Shown piece by piece: positions 6,331-8,207 of a DNA stretch of 8,207 nt. A model generated the notes under the pieces. The model ran no database searches, was not told the origin of the DNA, and saw only the letters and a list, made by a program, of their open reading frames with translations. The translations under genes and the position numbers were made by a program. Within the stretch, counting starts at the first letter, position 1. The number at the start of each line of letters is the position of its first letter. This DNA is from Planctomycetota bacterium (lineage in GTDB: Bacteria > Planctomycetota > PUPC01 > DSUN01), in contig VGYW01000369.1 in NCBI GenBank assembly GCA_016872875.1, forward strand, positions 1 through 8,207, given 5' to 3'.

Positions 6331-6418
6331 TCCTCTTGAATCGTCATCGTCGTCCTCGTAGAACGCGCAAGGGGGAGAAACCTAGAGACTCGACGACGAC
6401 GAGGACGACAAGAGGGGA
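6331..6418. repeat. GTC/GAC-rich hairpin element, copy 2 (family B)
   Basis: The left arm contains TCGTCATCGTCGTCCTCGTA (from 6341) and the right arm ACTCGACGACGACGAGGACG (from 6388). The stem extends outward with TCCTCTTG (6331-6338) against CAAGAGGGGA (6409-6418). The loop contains GGGGGAGAAACCTAGAG, matching the loop of copy 1 at 15 of 17 positions. It would be transcribed in the 5' leader of the mannosidase gene and ends 56 nt before the ATG, leaving the ribosome site AGGAGAGG (6457-6464) free. Confidence 0.8.
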
Positions 6419-6474
6419 GAGAAGGCAGCTATCAGAACTAGGGGCCACACTGGCGCAGGAGAGGTAGGCCGCCG

Positions 6475-8207
6475 ATGGCCGACGCTTCGCCGAAGCAGAC
6501 CACGGTGCACATGATCGGCAACGCGCATATTGACCCCGTGTGGCTCTGGCGGGCGGAGGAGGGGTTCCAGGTGGTGCGCGACACCTGCCGCGCGGCGCTG
6601 GAACGCATGGAGGAGACGCCCAGCTTCATCTTCTGCCGCTCGTCCGCCGCGACCTACAAGTGGCTCGAGGAGCGCGAGCCGGACCTTTTTGAGCGCATCC
6701 GCCGGCGGGTGGCCGAGGGACGCTGGTGCGTGGTGGGCGGCTGGTGGGAGCAGCCCGACTGCAATGTCCCGTGCGGCGAGAGCTTCGTCCGCCAGGCGCT
6801 CTACGGCAAACGCTACTTCCTGAGCAAGTTCGGCGTGGACGTCCGCGTGGGCTACAACGTGGACTCGTTCGGCCACGCGGGCACGCTGCCGCAGATACTC
6901 AAGGGCTGCGGGCTGGACTACTACGTCTTCTTCCGCCCCGGGCCGCACGAGAAGGCCCTGCCCGCCGGGCTGTTCCTCTGGGAGGCGCCCGACGGCGCGC
7001 GCGTGCTCGCCTGCCGGCCGCCGCACCATTACTGCTGCGGGCCAGAGGAGCTTGGCGAGCGCATCCGCACGGCGGCGGAGCAGGCGCCGCTGGGGCTGCC
7101 GCACGTGATGTGCTTCTACGGTGTGGGCGACCACGGCGGCGGGCCGAGCAAGGCCAACATCGCCAGCATCCTGGCGGCCGCGGCCGACCCCGCCCAGCCG
7201 AACGCCGTCTTCAGCACGCCGCAGCGCTTCTTCGAGGCGGTGAGCCGCGCAGCCGAGGCCGCCGCTTCAGCCGATCGCACCGATTCGACTGGTTCGATTG
7301 GTTCGATTCATTCGACCGATCCGAAAATGGCCACCCCTCCATTCTTCCCCCTCCTCGCCGACGAGCTTCAGCACCACGCGCGCGGCTGCTACACGGCGGT
7401 GTGCGACATCAAGCGGATGAACCACGATTGCGAGGAGCTGCTCCTGGCCGCCGAGCGCTTCGCGGCAATCGCCGCCGCCGCGTTCGGCGTCGAATCGCCC
7501 CAGCCCGCACTCAGCAAGGCCTGGGAAACCGTCCTCTTCCACCAGTTCCACGACGTCTTGGCCGGGACGAGCATCCCTGAGGCCTACGACGACGCCTGGC
7601 CGCTCCTGGAGGGGGTCCAGGAGACGGCGATGCGGGTGGTCCGCGAGTCGCTCGAGGAGTGGGGGCGGCGCGTGGACACCACGCGGGGCGCATCGCCCAT
7701 CGTCTTCTTCAACCCGCTGGGCTTCGACCGCGAGGACGTTATCGAGCTCGAGCCGCAGGAGGCCGCGTGGTGGCACAGGCGTCCCGCCTGTGTCCCCGAC
7801 AGGCCGGAGGCCTGTGCCACCGCCCTCTTCGACGAGCAGTTCCAAGAGGTGCCCGTGCAGCATGCCGACGGGCGCCTCGTGTTCCGAGTGCGCGTGCGCT
7901 CGCTCGGCTTCGCCTGCTACCACCTCAGCGGCGAGCACGAGCCGCAGGCGGGCGCCACGGGGCTGGTGGTGACGCCGACCTCGATTGAGAACGCGCTCAT
8001 CAAGATCGAGCTGGACCCCGCGAGCGGGGCGCTGTGCGGCCTGTTGGACAAGCGGGCCGCGGGTCCCTGTGGTCCTTGTGGTCCCTGTGGTCCTTCGGCC
8101 GGAAAGGGACCACAGGGACCACAAGTACCACAGGGGCAGGGCCGGCCGAACCTGCTCATCGCCCCCGGCGCCACCCTCGTGGTGCTGCGCGACCCCAGCG
8201 ACACGTG
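6475..8207 (+). CDS. GH38 alpha-mannosidase, 3' truncated by window edge
   Basis: This is a zinc-dependent retaining alpha-mannosidase that removes alpha-linked mannose from glycans. No signal peptide is visible, so a cytoplasmic enzyme acting on imported sugars is likely. The frame stays open for 577 codons to the edge; family members are usually 800-1050 aa. HIDPVWLW (18-25) gives zinc ligands His18 and Asp20. GYNVDSFGH (126-134) gives nucleophile and zinc ligand Asp130. YGVGDHGGGP (215-224) is typical of the family. HHARGCYTA (300-308) and FHQFHDVLAGTSI (355-367) follow, with His359 the likely last zinc ligand. The beta-sandwich part starts near 408 (IVFFNPLGF). AGGAGAGG (6457-6464) precedes the ATG by 10 nt. 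Three low-complexity peptide inserts (about 267-284, 432-448 and 529-555) are encoded by palindromic or short-period repeats. The catalytic residues are intact, so the gene is probably functional. Confidence 0.92.
   Translation, partial: MADASPKQTTVHMIGNAHIDPVWLWRAEEGFQVVRDTCRAALERMEETPSFIFCRSSAATYKWLEEREPDLFERIRRRVAEGRWCVVGGWWEQPDCNVPCGESFVRQALYGKRYFLSKFGVDVRVGYNVDSFGHAGTLPQILKGCGLDYYVFFRPGPHEKALPAGLFLWEAPDGARVLACRPPHHYCCGPEELGERIRTAAEQAPLGLPHVMCFYGVGDHGGGPSKANIASILAAAADPAQPNAVFSTPQRFFEAVSRAAEAAASADRTDSTGSIGSIHSTDPKMATPPFFPLLADELQHHARGCYTAVCDIKRMNHDCEELLLAAERFAAIAAAAFGVESPQPALSKAWETVLFHQFHDVLAGTSIPEAYDDAWPLLEGVQETAMRVVRESLEEWGRRVDTTRGASPIVFFNPLGFDREDVIELEPQEAAWWHRRPACVPDRPEACATALFDEQFQEVPVQHADGRLVFRVRVRSLGFACYHLSGEHEPQAGATGLVVTPTSIENALIKIELDPASGALCGLLDKRAAGPCGPCGPCGPSAGKGPQGPQVPQGQGRPNLLIAPGATLVVLRDPSDT
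7284..7319. repeat. 9-bp tandem repeat inside the mannosidase gene (family F)
   Basis: Four units of the 9-mer TTCGANNNN (TTCGACTGG, TTCGATTGG, TTCGATTCA, TTCGACCGA) lie within the coding frame. They read as Ser-Thr/Ile-Gly/His/Asp tripeptides. The segment sits between TPQRFFEAV and LADELQHHARGCYTA, a linker between catalytic-domain parts, where length variation should be tolerated. Confidence 0.75.
7770..7820. repeat. 51-bp palindromic element inside the mannosidase gene (family G)
   Basis: The outer arms 7770-7780 and 7810-7820 (GTGGCACAGGC / GCCTGTGCCAC) are perfect. The inner arms 7786-7791 and 7799-7804 (GCCTGT / ACAGGC) share the same centre, 7795, and TCC/GGA pairs between them. The length is exactly 17 codons. 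It encodes HRRPACVPDRPEACAT, a Cys- and Arg-rich peptide unlike its GH38 surroundings. Confidence 0.85.
8065..8135. repeat. 71-bp hairpin of 9-bp units inside the mannosidase gene (family H)
   Basis: The 29-nt arms 8065-8093 and 8107-8135 pair with one mismatch around a 13-nt loop. The left arm is built of GGTCCYTGT 9-mers and the right arm of GGGACCACA 9-mers. In frame the left arm reads as Gly-Pro-Cys triplets and the right arm as Gly-Pro-Gln triplets, a collagen-like pattern foreign to GH38. It follows the strand LDPASGALCGLLDKR, at a turn. Confidence 0.85.

Noticed and set aside
7267..8124. Minus-strand frame of 285 codons opposite the mannosidase gene
   Set aside because: The + strand carries all GH38 motifs. 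The antisense product is low complexity and runs through all three repeats.

Overview
The window is GC-rich bacterial DNA. It carries four complete genes and one truncated gene, all on the + strand, separated by intergenic regions packed with palindromic repeats. Three things together suggest a PVC-type bacterium, most likely a planctomycete or a close uncultured relative: a membrane-anchored kinase-fold protein with a long C-terminal tail, a GH38 alpha-mannosidase, and many unrelated hairpin repeats in a high-GC genome. That placement is an inference, because no rRNA or marker phylogeny is possible here.

Layout. Positions 1-347 hold a long nested inverted repeat, a pair of direct repeats and a strong sigma70-like promoter. 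Next come a DMT/EamA transporter (449-1426), a hairpin with GTC/GAC-rich arms (1454-1537), a second good promoter (1551-1579), and guaB for IMP dehydrogenase (1642-3141). GuaB looks more like the eukaryotic IMPDH subtype than the usual bacterial one. A GGATGA-type inverted repeat (3180-3255) precedes a membrane-anchored protein with a degenerate kinase domain (3281-5077), a predicted pseudokinase. A large hairpin (5111-5181) sits just in front of ybeY (5212-5652). Positions 5653-6474 have no gene. They hold a second GGATGA-type repeat, a three-unit tandem array of about 150-bp units each centred on a 32-bp palindrome, further hairpins, a third promoter (6234-6262) and a second copy of the GTC/GAC hairpin (6331-6418). 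The alpha-mannosidase starts at 6475 and runs off the right edge.

The genes do not form one pathway: transport, GMP synthesis, signalling or scaffolding, rRNA maturation and glycan breakdown. Three genes have their own recognisable promoter. The kinase-like gene and ybeY lack an obvious one and may be read from upstream.

The most unusual feature is the repeats. At least eight distinct palindromic or short-period families occur in 8.2 kb. Three lie inside the alpha-mannosidase reading frame without breaking it, which resembles the in-frame palindromic elements known from Rickettsia. The 150-bp array shows paired substitutions that keep its palindromes symmetric, a sign that the structure itself is maintained.
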